A stretch of 64,000 bases of DNA from Schistocerca nitens (lineage: Eukaryota > Arthropoda > Insecta > Orthoptera > Acrididae): positions 75,712,387 through 75,776,386 of the forward strand of contig NC_064622.1 of the NCBI RefSeq assembly GCF_023898315.1, in the 5' to 3' direction. Below, in pieces: positions 30,537 to 42,262 of the stretch. The position numbers and the translations under genes were made by a program. Under the pieces are notes generated by a model. It saw only the letters and a program-made list of their open reading frames with translations, made no database searches and had not been told where the DNA came from. The first letter of the stretch is position 1. Each line of letters begins with the position of its first letter.

Positions 30537-30964
30537 ACTTTATGCGTTTGGTCGTTTACTAGTCGGTAGTTATGAATATTATGTTATTTGTGACAATAAA
30601 AATTTGTAGAGTGCCAAATAACATTGTAAATAACATTGCCATTACACGTATTTTCCCATTATAGCAATTGTAATATAAACAGTAAAGAAAATGAATGTAA
30701 GCAATAAAAAAAATGACGAGCGGAACTCGATCCAGCGATCCAGCGATTACAGGGCTTGAACGCTAACCACTCGGCTGCCGCCGCTTCATTCTAAAAATGG
30801 CCACGCACAGGTATATATATGACCACCGAAATTATCTTGCGATTTGTCAATAACGCTTAAGAAGTACGCGCTACTGCTTACACGTTTTGCTGTCCTCATG
30901 GAGTTCTACGAGTGTGTGAAGTCTACAGTAAATCAGCGTTCCAAACGTCGTGGTCTCCCCTTGT

Positions 30965-31640
30965 AAGAGATAGTTCATTCTCAAATCGACAAAAGTAAGG
31001 AAATCATCAAGGTGGTACGAAAAAAACAAAAAAAATCACGATGTGGACCCTAAAATAGAATGATGCTTGACCGAAATTATGTAATCTCAACCACGGCATA
31101 GCGGAACGGAACTGACCCAAACATCCTGCAGCGTCCTAGTCTTGCGCCATAATCCAAATCAGAGTGACCAAAAATATTGCTTCTGTCTCCTCCCGAGGTA
31201 CCCGCGTAAAAAAGTGCACCTACACTACTATCGGCAAGTCAAGACCCATGGCCTGCTGCCACACAATGACATGGGAGGATATCACCGATGCAATTACCCC
31301 TCCTAAGAGAAAATTCAAAATAACCTACCTAGAATCTCTACAAAGATAAAAACCGGACAATTGCGAAAACGACTTGTGACTGAGGATTCCGTACAAACTT
31401 GATTATGTATAAAGACAAACACAAAGATGCCAGTTCAGTGATTTGCGTGTTCATAACCTACCCCAGATATACAACTGGGGAAAGGCACCCTGCAGTTTAA
31501 CGTGGAATCTGACTCACGTGTTGCTTCCGGAGACTCCACACATTGCCGAAGGGCTAGCTTAAAACGAATGCTGAAAAGCAGTGGACTGAGATTCGATCAC
31601 GTGACCTCTCAGATCCCAACACTGGGCCAGGTTTAGATGA
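30965..31640. other. No recognised gene
   Basis: Nothing recognised; short frames only. Confidence 0.45.
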
Positions 31641-32858
31641 TTGGGTTCTCGGATTTCAAAATTTGTGACACACGTGGAGGTAACAAACGCCTTGGAATGC
31701 CTCGTAATACCGTGTCGGATCTCATTTTGCCCACTGCAGTGCAGCAACTCGATGTGGCTTGGACTCAACAAATCGTTGGAAGTCCCCTGCAGAAATACTG
31801 AACCATGCTTCCTCTATAGCCGTCCATAATTGCGAAAGGGTTAGCAGAGCAGGATTTTGAGCACGAACTGACCTCTCGCTTATGTCCCATGAATGTTCGG
31901 TGGGATTCATGTCGGGTGCTCCTGATGGCCAAACGGCTAGCTCGAACTGTCCAGAATATTCTTCAAACCAATCGCGAACATTTGTGGCCCTGTGACACGG
32001 CGTATTGCCATCCATAAAAATTCCATTGTTGTTTGGGATGGTGTCAAACTACCCTAGTACGATTTCCAGTCAATGATAGTTTCATTTAGACCAGAGCACC
32101 CAGTCCATTCCATAGAAACACAGCCCACATCGTTGTAGAGCCACTACCAGCTTATACAGTGCCTTGTTGACTACTTGGGTCTATGGCCTCGTGAGGTCTG
32201 CGCCACACACGATCCCATCCCTACCATCAGCTCTTATAATATGAAATCGGGACTTCCCAAGGCCACGGTTTTGCAGTCGTCTAGAGTACAGCCGATATGG
32301 TCACCTGACCGGGAGAGGCGCTGCAGTCGAATTTCGTTCTGTTAGCAAGAGCACTCGCGTCGCCGTCGGTCGTCTGCTGCCATAGGCCATTTAAGCCAGA
32401 TTTTGTCGCATTGTTTTGAGGGATACATTGGTCGTACGTCCCTCATTGATTTCACACAATGTTGCTTGTCTGTTAGCACTGACGACTCTACGCAAACGCC
32501 GCTGCTCTCGGTCGTTAAGCGATGACCGTCGGCCACCGCGTCGTCCGTCGTGAGAGGTAATGTTTGAAATTTGTTCTTGGCACACTATTGACACCATGAA
32601 TTTCAGGGTATCCTATTCCCTAACGATTTCCTAAATGAAATTTCCCACGTGTCGGCTCAAACTCTCATTCCGAGTTTAAATTCTGTTAATTCCTGTTGTG
32701 TGTACATAATCACGTTGTAAACTTTTTCACATGGCTCATCGAGTGCAAATGACAACTCTGCCAATGCGCTGCCCTTTTATATATATCTTATGTACGCGAT
32801 ATTACCGCCATCAGTGTATATGCATATCTTTATTCAAAGACTTTTGTCACGGCAGTGT
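31641..32858 (-). pseudogene. Tc1-like element remnant
   Basis: At the right end, gacttttgtcacggcagtgt (32834-32856) looks like a Tc1 terminal repeat. The minus strand encodes, in several frames, an N-terminal part (GRRSSLNDREQRRLRRVV, ANRQATLCEI) and a C-terminal part (MDGNTPCHRATNVRDWFEEY, then APDMNPTEHSWDISERSV). MDGNTPCH corresponds to the second catalytic Asp and PDMNPTEHSW to the final Glu. Stops and shifts fill the middle, and the left terminal repeat was not found. Confidence 0.75.
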
Positions 32859-33345
32859 ATATCATGATGAAAAATGCTCGGTTTTCATTTACCTCTCGAT
32901 TCCGTCAATTTTGAGTCGATTGGACCGGCCAAAAATGAGCAGAATCGGTTGACCGTGTCTGATGTCTTCCTCTTGTCAGTTGGCTTTCGCTATAAGAGTC
33001 AGATGTAGTCTTCATGTTGATCACGGATATTCTTGTCAGCGCATACTGCTGTCCCAGGACTTTTGTCGTTTGAGTGTAAATGACAGTATCTTTTGAAGGC
33101 ATTGAAATAGAATCTTTAAGTTTTTTCACCGCCAAGGGACCGTAGACATTATTATGTGTCATGAATTTGAACTTGATACCTATACTCGTTTCTGAGAAAA
33201 AGGAAGTTTTAACAGTCGGAAAGACAAACAGACGAACAACGAGGAGCATTCAGCAAGTATTGCAACACCTTTTTATGAAAGCAATTTGGTTTTATTCAAG
33301 ATTCCAGTACATCATATTATTCACTCTCTTTTGGCTTTTCAAATG
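32859..33345. other. No clear gene; possible Tc1 end fragment
   Basis: At 33058-33080 gacttttgtcgtttgagtgt again resembles a Tc1 terminal repeat, in the same orientation as that at 32834-32856. No coding sequence. Confidence 0.4.
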
Positions 33346-33870
33346 ACGTTCGTCGGGAAAAAAAGTGTCTCGTTACTTACTGGATGCATCTCGTATAAGG
33401 GTTCCGTTTTTACCGGGTGAACTACGGAATCCTGAAAAGGAGGGTTTGTTGTTAACTCATATGCGACGCTCCGCTCGTCCAACGACTCACAGTGCTTTTG
33501 GTCACTGCCTGGGCTCTATACACCTTCTGGAAGCGCCTATGAAAATCTGCGATGCTCCGATTTCCCACCGAAAGAAACTCAACGACTACTCTCTGCTTGG
33601 AACACACCTCTGTTAAAAAAGCTTCGTACAGCGCCGCCAGCTGTCGGAACCTCATGAAATTACAGCGGTTGAATTGGGAATATTCCACGATGTCCCAAAA
33701 CAAATTCTGCACGTTTTCAACTGACGTTCCTCGAGAAAAAAAGTGTCTCATTACTTACTGAATGCCCCTCGTATAAGGGTTCCGTTTTTACCGGGTGAGC
33801 TACGGAATCCTGAAAAGGCAAGTTTGTTGTTAACTCATATACGACGCTCCGCTCTGTCGCTTCGTCCCTC
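33346..33870 (-). pseudogene. Mariner-like N-terminal fragment between 130-bp direct repeats
   Basis: The minus-strand frame 33751-33452 contains VCSKQRVVVEFLSVGNRSI, then DFHRRFQKVYRAQAVTKSTV, the helix-turn-helix layout of mariner-type transposases. The sequence around it (33346-33480) is repeated directly at 33726-33857, about 90% alike by eye, with gggttccgtttttaccgggt in both. The rest of the transposase is absent. Confidence 0.55.
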
Positions 33871-34209
33871 CGCCCAAAAATTTTCAACGAGAACCACTAT
33901 CCGCCTCCACAGCCACGAGGAGCACGCCTTGAAATGGCAATCTCCAGCCGCGTCTTCAAGCCCTCGCCAGCCAGGGCGGCAGAGGTAACCGCCCGCAGGA
34001 GTTCCTACCCCAGAAAATTCGAAACATAACTGACCGGTCGTAACTAGAGACAAGAGCTTGCCTGCCGACAACGGCCAGGCTGTGCGCTCGACTGCCGGCT
34101 CCTCCATGGCGTGAGGAGCGACTGAACTCTTGAGTTCCTCATGCCAGGAAAATATGGCTACTTCGCCGAACTGAAATTAGTTGCGTCTACAAGGGATGTA
34201 CCTAATAAC
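33871..34209. other. No recognised gene
   Basis: A minus-strand frame overlaps this region (33835-34107) but has no recognisable motif. Confidence 0.4.
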
Positions 34210-35597
34210 TACACTACTGGCCATTAAAATTGCTACACCAAGAAGACGTCGTGCTACAGACGCGAAATTTAACCGACAGGAAGAAGATGCTGTGATATGC
34301 ATATGATTACCTTTTCAGAGCAGTCACACAAGGTTGTCACCGGTGGCGACACCTACAACGTGGTGACACGAGGAAAGTTTCCAACCTATTTCTCATACAC
34401 ACACAGCACTTGACCGGCGTTGCCTGGTGAAACGTTGTTGTGATGCCTCGTGTAAGGAGGAGAAATGCCTACCATCACGTTTCCGATTTTGATAAAGGTC
34501 GGATTGTAGCCTATCTCGATTGCGGTTTATCGTATCGCGACGTTGCTGCTCGCGTTGGTCGAGATCCAATGACTGTTAGCAGAATATGGAATCGGTGGGT
34601 TCAGGAGGGTAATACGGAACGCCGTGCTGGATCCCAACGGCCTCGTATCACTAGCAGTCGAGATGACAGGCATCTTATCCGCATGGCTGTAAAGGACGTG
34701 CAGCCAAGTCTCGATCCCTAAGTCAACAGATGGGGACGTTTTCAGGACGACAATCATCTGCACTAACAGTTCGACGACGTTTGCAGCAGCATGGACTATC
34801 AGCTCGGAAACCATGGCTGCGGTTACCCTTGACGCTGCATCACAGACAGGAGCGCCTGCGATGGTGTACTCGACGACGAACCTGGGTGCACGAATGGCAA
34901 AACGTCATTTTTTCGGATGAATCCAGGTTCTGTTTACAGCACCAAGATGGTCGCATCCGTGTTTGGCGACATCGCGGTGAACGCACATTGGAAGCGTGTA
35001 TTCGTCATCGCCATACTGGGGTATCACTCGGCGTGATGGTATGGGGTGCCATTGGTTACACGTCTCTCGGTCACCGCTTGTTCGCATTGACGGCACTCTG
35101 AACAGCGGACGTTACATTTCAGATGTGTTACTACCCGCGGCTCTCCCCTTCATTCGATCCCCGCGAAACCCTACATTTCAGCAGGATAATGCACGACTGC
35201 ATGTTGCAGGTCCTGTACGGGCTTTTCTGGATGCAGAAAATGTTCGACTGCTGCCCTGGTCATCACATTCTCCAGATCTCTCACCAATTGAAAACGTCTG
35301 GTCAGTGGTGGCCGAGCAGCTGGCTCGTCAGAATACGCCAGTCACTACTCTTGATGAACTGTGGTACCGTGTTGATGCTGCCATCCAAGCTCTGTTTGAC
35401 TTAATGCCCAGGCGTATCAAGGCCGTTATTACGGCCAGAGGTGGTTGTTCTGGGTACTGATTTCTCGGGATATATGTATCAAAATTGCTTGAAAATATAA
35501 TCACATGTCAGTTCTAGTATAATATATTTGTCCAATGACTACCTGTTTATCAACTGCATTTCTTCTTGGTGTGGCAATTTTAATGGCCAGTAGTGTA
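34210..35597 (+). mobile_element. Complete Tc1-type element (DD34E) with TA duplications
   Basis: TA at 34210-34211 and 35596-35597 flanks terminal repeats starting cactactggccattaaaatt, about 36 bp long with one or two mismatches. The 1,384-bp element encodes one transposase on the plus strand. Confidence 0.93.
34443..35460 (+). pseudogene. Tc1 transposase with two frameshifts
   Basis: ATG at 34443 starts MPRVRRRNAYHHVSDFDKG. A helix-turn-helix (GLSYRDVAARVGRDPMTVSR) and linker follow. A frameshift near 34710-34730 leads into QMGTFSGRQSSALTVRRRL and the first catalytic motif IFSDESRFC. A second shift near 35090 leads into IDGTLNSGRYISDVLLPA, QQDNARLHVAG and SPDLSPIENVWSVV. The spacing between the second Asp and the Glu is 34 residues, the Tc1 signature. 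The stop is at 35458-35460. Catalytic residues are intact; only the reading frame is damaged. Confidence 0.9.
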
Positions 35598-35786
35598 GAG
35601 GTCATTAGAGACGGAGCGTAAGCTCGGGTTAGGGAAGGATTGGGAAGGAAATCGGCCGTGCCCTTTCAAAGGAATCATCCCGGCATTTGCCTGAAACGAT
35701 TTAGGGAAATCACGGAAAACCTAAATCAGGATGGCCGGAGACGGGATTGAACCGTCGTCCTCCCGAATGCGAGCCAGTAGTGTAGA
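35586..35786 (-). mobile_element. SINE, family 3, 5' truncated, inserted over the Tc1 edge
   Basis: Minus-strand copy (35600-35772) lacking the 5' tRNA-like start; it reads ctcgcattcgggaggacgac, ggttcaatcccgtctccgg and cctttgaaagggcacggccg. The perfect 14-bp duplication GCCAGTAGTGTAGA (35586-35599 and 35773-35786) consists of the last bases of the Tc1 element, its TA and adjacent host DNA, so the SINE arrived after the Tc1. Confidence 0.92.
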
Positions 35787-36879
35787 AGGAGACCGAATAT
35801 GAAAGGGGCTAAGTATATGTCTTTTGCAGGTATTTCCGTTGTTCTTTATGGTTAGTAAATTCCAATTTTCTTCAGAGTGCCGGAAATCATACCTCATGAG
35901 ACGAGGCGAGCTCACAGAAATTCTGTATCATCGTGTCGTCTCAAAGTCTCCACATTGTCTGTAATAACGTAGGCGTCTTCTTAATCTGTTATAATACCAA
36001 CAACAGTAGCGAGAAAATTTTCGACACTGTTAACTCTGAAAGCTATGTTAGGAATTTCTTTTTTTTTAGATCAATAAGAAACACGTTTCGCATCTGGTTT
36101 GTACTGATGATTCTGTCTGTGTACACTTGCAGTCTCTATGATCATGAGAACCATATTCGCTGGGTTGTACACATTCTACAGCGAAACATTAGATTTCGCG
36201 AAAGTCAGCGACGTAATATTTTTATTTTATTTTTTATTTTTTTCAGAATGCAAAACTTACATTTGTTAGATTAATTATTATTGCATTTCTTTGTAAATTT
36301 AGATTCTCGGTTGTTTTTGCTTAAGGTGGGGCACACTGCGTTGTCTTCTCCTTCTTCTTTCTCTGGACATCAAACGAAAAGGAGCTGTACAATTTGCTGT
36401 CGTAATGTTGTGCTGAAATAGCACTTGTATGTTTAAAATACTTAATGTTTCATTCAGTACAAAGATGATTACTGTCGCATTCCACTAATGAGAACTTTTT
36501 CATGTATTTTTTCAGACTGTTAAATACGTAGGAAGCAGTTGGTTTGATGACGCAACTATCGCGCACTATCAGCGCACTATAGTAATCGCATGTCAATATT
36601 TACAAGTCGATCCTGCAGTTTAATGTCTTCAACGAAGTCCAGTTATTGTTTTTATCACCGTGCGATCACGTTCTTCGTTGAAACTTGGCATTAACATTGT
36701 TTTGTGTGACCAGTTATCCCGCTTACCAACGACTACATCTACCACCGAACTACCCATGCGTATGGTAAGGAATGTATCGAATAGAACAAATTCTGCTCTG
36801 AACTAGAGGAAATACTTTATTTAACGATGAAGTACATCATTCTGAATTGTTTAACCACAGAGCATCCTCTTGCAGCTGA
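35787..36879. other. No recognised gene
   Basis: AT-rich. A frame at 35933-36274 is hydrophobic/aromatic but has no motif that I recognise. Confidence 0.45.
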
Positions 36880-38345
36880 CTAAGTAGTGAGTGTTTGTTG
36901 TGCTCTTGAGTCCAAAGACTGTTGTGATGCTGTTCTCTATGTTACTCTAACCTGTGCGAGTCTCCCCATCTCCAAATAACTACTGCAACTTACATCCTTC
37001 CAAATCTGCTTGGTGTATTCATCTCTTGGTATCCCTCTACAATTTTTACCCCCACACTTCCCTCTAATCCTATGTTGGTGATTCCTTGATGTGACAGATA
37101 GTGTCCTATCAACCTATGTCATCTTATAGTCAGGTTTTACCACGAATTTCTTTTCTCCCAAATTCTATTCATTACCTCCTCAGTAGTTATGTGGTCTGTC
37201 CATCTAATCTTCGGTACTCTCCTGTAGGACCATATTTCGAAAGTTTCTATTCTCTTCGCCTCTAAACTGTTTATCATACATGTTTCACTTCCATACAATT
37301 CTGCATCCCATAAAAATAGTTTCAGGAAAGACTTCCTAACACTTAAATCTTTGCTCGATGTTAACAAATTTCTTTCCTTTAGAAATGCTTTTCTTGCCAT
37401 TGCCGATCTCAATTTTATATACTTTCCAGTTTGGTCATCATCAGTTATTTTGCTGTGGAAATAGCAAAACTCATCTACTATTTTAAGTGCCTCGTTTCCT
37501 AATCTAATTCCTCCAGGATCACTTGATTTCATTTGACTTCATTGTATTATCCTTGTTTAGATTTTGTTGATGTTCATCTTATATACTTCTTTCAAGATAT
37601 AGTACATTCTGTTCAACTGCTCTTCCAAGTCCTTTGCTGTCTCTGACAGAATTAAGTCATGGGAAAACCTCAAAGTTTTTCTTTCTTCTCCATGAACTTT
37701 AATTCGTACCCCGAATTTTTCTTTGTTTTCCTTTACTGCTTGCTCAGTGTAGAGATTGAATAACATCTGTTATAGGCCGGAACTCTGTGTCACTCTCTTC
37801 TCAATCACTGCTGCCCTTCATGCCCTTCGACTTTTATTACTGCTCAAAAATGGCTCTGAGCACTATGGGACTTAACATCTGTGGTCATCAGTCCCCTAGA
37901 ACTTAGAACTACTTAAACCTAACTAACCTAAGGACATCACACACATCCATGCCCGAGGCAGGATTCGAACCTGCGACCGTAGCAGTCGCGCGGTTCCGGA
38001 CTGAGCGCCTAAAACCGCGAGACCACCGCGGCCGGCCTTTTATTACTGCCGTCTGGTTTCTGTACAAGTTGTAAATAGCTTTTCGCTCCCTGTGTTTTAC
38101 CCCTGCTAACTTCGAAATTTCAAAGAGATTACTCCAGTCAACACTATCAAAAGCTCTTCTAAGTGCACAAGTACTATAAACAGAGGTTTGACGTCCCTTA
38201 ACCTATCTTCTAAGATAAGTCATAGGGTCAGTATTGCCTCACACGTTCCTACATTTCGCCGGAATCCAAACTGATCTCCCACGAGATGGGCTTCTTCCAA
38301 TTTCTTCTTTATTCTATCACGAATTCATGACAGTAATTTGTATGC
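36880..38345 (-). mobile_element. Old RTE-like LINE 3' remnant (copy E) with nested SINE
   Basis: The minus strand reads, in pieces: near the right side a match to the reverse-transcriptase GFR/TREAI region; MLFNLYTEQAVKENKEKFG (37766-37557, after motif B); FSHDLILSETAKDLEEQLN (motif C, with the DD pair changed to HD); then DEFCYFHSKITDDD, RKAFLKERNLL, ELYGSETCMINSLEAKRIET and EIWSYRRVPKIRWTDHI. It is more diverged from copies A and B than they are from each other, so it belongs to another RTE subfamily or is much older. The SINE at 37831-38049 interrupts it. Confidence 0.8.
37831..38049 (-). mobile_element. SINE, family 1, nested in RTE copy E
   Basis: Minus-strand full-length copy (37844-38036) with a perfect 13-bp duplication CTTTTATTACTGC at 37831-37843 and 38037-38049. 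Confidence 0.93.
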
Positions 38346-38788
38346 TTTGACTTATTAATGTAATGACTGTCCTGTTTAAAACCTTAAAACCGTACACTAC
38401 TATCAAAATTAATTACCCCAAACTGCATGTGAAACATAGTAAAAAACACCCACGCATTTTGGCAGCTCTATGGGTAATTACGACCAAAAAGTAACTTCAA
38501 CTGGACATGGCATATTGGCTGAAAATTTGAGTACTCTCTTTTTCACCGAAATGAAGCCATTACGAAGGATGCGTCGTATAGAGTATTAGCACGATGTCTC
38601 GTGAGAGTCATTAATCTTTTGCTCGTGTGCTTATCTCTTTTGTAAGAAGTGCTGAAGGTGCTAGCCGCGCGCCATCTCATCCAGCTGTAGCCTCCTTCTG
38701 TTGTTAAGGTCGACATGCAGATAACGTCCTTCTGTTCGAATGGTTAGCATCGTGTTCGGGTGGTTAACATCGTAATACAGGCAGAGCT

Positions 38789-39425
38789 AAATATTGAAAA
38801 GTGTGAATTCATCCATATGAGTGCTAAAAGGAATCCGTGAAACTCCGGTTACACGATCAATCTTTCAAATCCAGGGGCCGTAAATTCATCTAAATATCTA
38901 GGAATTACAGTTACGAACAACTTAGATTGGAAATAACACATAGAAAATGTTGTGGGGGAAGACAAACCAAAGACTGCGTTTTATTGGCAGAATGCTTCTA
39001 AGATGCATCAGATCTACTAAAGAGTCTCTCTACACTACGCTTGTCCGTCCGCTCTTGGAGTACTACTGCGCGGTGTGGAATCCTTACCAGATATGGTTAA
39101 CGGAGTACACCGAGAAAGTTCACAGAAGGGCAGCCAGTTCTGTATTGTCGGGAAATAGGGGAGACATTGTCATGGACGTGATGCAAGATTTGGGATGGAC
39201 ATAATTCAAACAATAACCTTTCTCGTTGCAGCGGGACATTCTCACGGAATTTCAATCACCAGCTTTCTCCTCGCATGTGAAAATATTTTGTTGACACCAA
39301 CCTACATAAGGAAAGACGATTATCATTATAAAATATGGGAAGTCAGTGCTCTCACGGAAAGCTATAGGTGTTCGTTTTTTTCGCGCGCAGTTCGAGAGTA
39401 GAATAACAGAGAATTATTTTGAAAA
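38789..39425 (+). pseudogene. CR1-like LINE ORF2 C-terminal fragment
   Basis: Plus-strand frames read QRLRFIGRMLLRCIRSTKES, then LYTTLVRPLLEYYCAVWNPY. These align with ARLRFIGRILRKCDSSTKEV and TLVRPILEYCSSVWDPYQVG of the intact CR1 at 55595-59824. A second frame covers LTPTYIRKDDYHYKIWEVSA near 39290-39360. A short gatgtaggtgcatg near 39484 may be what is left of the 3' tail. Stops and shifts make it inactive. Confidence 0.75.
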
Positions 39426-39790
39426 TGGTTCGATGAAACCTCTGCAACGCATTTGTGATTTGCAGGGTATCCATGTAGATAAGGGATGTAGGTGCATGTG
39501 CTTTTCTTGTGCCTCTAGATTTCTACTGTCATTGCATTACCATCGGCATATACGAACGGTAAACCATTCGTCTGGCTAAGCCATCTATTACTCTTCCCCG
39601 GCCGAAGTGAGCTAAAAAAAAAAAAAAAAATCAATAGGCGTCGGTGAAGCACATACCTTCGTAATTGAGAAAACAAGTGACAGGTACAATAGCTAAAACA
39701 CTGATAATCCATTCAGGAGGGAGAGTTCCATGATGTTTTGATAAATGTCATCGTTACAGATGAACAAAGGATCGGACGAAGAAATGTGAT
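39426..39790. other. No recognised gene; poly-A tract
   Basis: A run of about 18 A lies at 39614-39631. Confidence 0.5.
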
Positions 39791-40168
39791 AAAAAACTTT
39801 CTGTAGTCAAGATCGCATGTATACTGATTTATTGTCACAGCCGGTTTCGATAGGCTTTGCTGTCATTATCCGGTATACATTTCATTGTGTATTGAGTTTC
39901 TTAAGATATAACAATCATCTGCGCGAGCCACGTAAGCGGTCATGGCAATATGCACAATGTGGTTTTTGACTGTAAATGTTTTATTTCTGACAAAACTTGT
40001 GCTGCAATTTACCAAGTAACAAGGCAACTTGGAATGAGGTTTCAACTCACAATGAAGACTTTTTGTAACAGGTATTTTTGAAGACGAGGAGATGACAGGA
40101 GAGCCTGTCGAAACCGGTTGTCGAAAATAAATAAGTATTCATGCGATTTTGGATACAGAAAGTTTTTT
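39791..40168. mobile_element. Short inverted-repeat (MITE-like) element, arms about 65 bp
   Basis: aaaaaactttctgta, then cgcatg, atttatt and ccggtttcgataggc at 39791-39858 are repeated inverted at 40102-40168 with about 15 mismatches. About 240 bp lies between, with no coding sequence. Confidence 0.7.
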
Positions 40169-42262
40169 ACTGAGTAATAGAGATCGCTCCTCCTCATTTC
40201 TTAACATGATAAATTTCAGTGAAGAAATACGATCAGTATAAGACACTTATTATGACAACTACAGCTTCTTAATTGCTGACAAAGAAGAGAACTCGTTTAC
40301 AAAAAGAAATGATATGTGAATCTGAATAGGTACAGGAAGAACTTCGTTCCCTTCCAGAAAACTTAAACGTAGCGTAGAAGCAATTTCGATCATTCGTTTA
40401 GCAGCGGAATGAAAAATTGCATTGGGACATAAGTAAATCCGGTCGACAGCCTACCGTGTGCTGAGAACATAAAATTAGTAATAAATAGAACAAACCTTTA
40501 AGTAAAGAGGCGTAGTAGAAAGGACAGCAGCGACGTGTTAAACACCAAGTAAAATGAGTGTAATATCTGTCCGCCAAGATTACATGTATACCCATAGCAG
40601 TGAGAACATCGATGGAGAAACTTGTTTTTCCCCCAGATGTCTAATGATGCTCCTGTGAGAGTGAAACGCGTCAGAAATAAAATAAAAAAAAAAACATTTT
40701 GCAACAGAGACTGCTTATTCTTTCTTGAACATCTCAAGTGTTTGCTGTACCATTAGCCGAAAGATGAGAGGTGTGTTCTCATTGTTCTCTTGCATGTGAT
40801 GATCATAGCAAAGGAAAGTTCAGAAACAGATCTATGAAGAAATAGCATGTTCTCTTGTACATAGCACATATCTCTTAGGAAATCAAACATACTACAGAGG
40901 AGAAACCAGAAAAGAAGCGGAACAATTCTCGCTCTATGTCCGCTGAAGGGAACAAGAATCACGAAAATCATGCCTAAGTTGATCTTAAGAAAGCAGTCGA
41001 TAATCTAAAGTCAATCGAAAACTTTTGTAAAATGAGGAAGAACCACAGCGACACACTACTTATATACATCTACAATGATCGGTCAGAAATGCTGTGTACA
41101 GCAGGTGTTTATAAATCTCCCACACATGAGACGGAGAAGTGAGAGTGATTAATCCAGAATTCATTTGCAAAAATAAACAGCATAAACCAAAACGAAAATA
41201 GGATGGGTTATAGAGCGTAGCTGGACCGAGCGATACGATATATTAACACTTGCTCGTACAAGACGGCTGAAGGAGTAAAGATAAAAGGAGACAACTGAAG
41301 ACAATGATCCTGAAGCTAGTGTGAACATTATTATACAACTGAAGAACCACAGATTGGGTCTGGAGGTCTGAGGAACAACTACTAAGCGTACAAGAAAGCC
41401 ATTCGGTAATGAAAACTGAAAAGAACAAAAAAAAGCAAGTGAATTTTTCTACTGCAGATGGAGCATACAAAAATAAGTTACCGGCTGAAAAAATTTCATG
41501 GTAACATAGCATGCGTGGAAGCGGTTTGCTGGGACAAGTGCTAAGGCGTGGTAGGAGCGGAAACACAGGTGGTGGTAAAACAGCCTTATCTACGAATTAT
41601 TTAATATTGTGGTAGGTTGGAAACATCAATTCCAACTTCTTCTATCTCCAACATACAGTAGTACAATTCTTTCTAAATCTATAGGCGTTCAACGTTTCTC
41701 TTGATTGATCTCTTTTTTTTCCTCATAATTTAACAGTGGACCCCATTTTTACTTCTGAATTTCAAACCGATATACTCACTTACTAGGAAACACATTTTGT
41801 TTTACATCGCACATTTCATCTCTCCCTTTTTTTTTTTTTACTCCTATGCATACTCCCTCAATAACTTGCTTTTTCCACTGTTGGTTTCCTTAAGCATCTC
41901 GAAAATATTCTTGTCTGTTCCTTGCATTTTGAATTTAGAGGTCGAATGGGTTTTTCATTCAGGAATCATTGTCTTATGTTCATCTTCAGCGTTGCTCCAG
42001 GCTTGCTTATTTACTTGTGACCGTATTTCTCTTCTACTGAACTATAATCTTTGGTTTTGCTTAATCCAACAGCTACCTTTTCAAATCATATTTAATTTCC
42101 TTTACTGTTTTACCAGTTTCTATGAGATATTTCCTTTTTCTCTTTCATTTGAATTTCATGAATGGTGGTTTTAAGCTATAAATTCTTATTTGCGCACGTC
42201 CGAGATCTGTAGTCCACTTCTTGCTTCCTGTGCCTTTGCCTAATCGTGATGTACTGCAGTTA
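40169..42262. other. No recognised gene over 2 kb
   Basis: AT-rich, unlike any element elsewhere in the window. Short frames (for example 41243-41566 minus, 41797-42174 plus) are Leu/Phe/Ser-rich with hydrophobic stretches but no family I recognise. They look like translations of T-rich DNA. Confidence 0.45.

Larger units (their letters stand above)
29574..30964. mobile_element. Long inverted-repeat element of unknown class with tRNA-like arms
   Basis: The outer inverted repeats (29574-29648 and 30846-30964) begin acaaggggaggccacgacg and acaaggggagaccacgacg. Inner inverted repeats (29812-30085 and 30515-30780) share ggttagcgttcaag, a B-box-like ggatcgattcc, then about 200 bp of AT-rich sequence. 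The left arm holds a family 4 SINE segment between the outer and inner parts; the right arm has unrelated sequence there. A 425-bp unique core (30086-30510) carries a Cys/His-rich ORF. No target duplication could be defined. Confidence 0.7.

Noticed and set aside
33480..33740. Host gene on the minus strand
   Set aside because: The helix-turn-helix pattern and flanking repeats point to a mariner-type fragment.
41797..42174. Possible membrane protein ORF of 125 codons
   Set aside because: The hydrophobic composition is what T-rich DNA yields. No signal, motif or relation to neighbours supports a gene.
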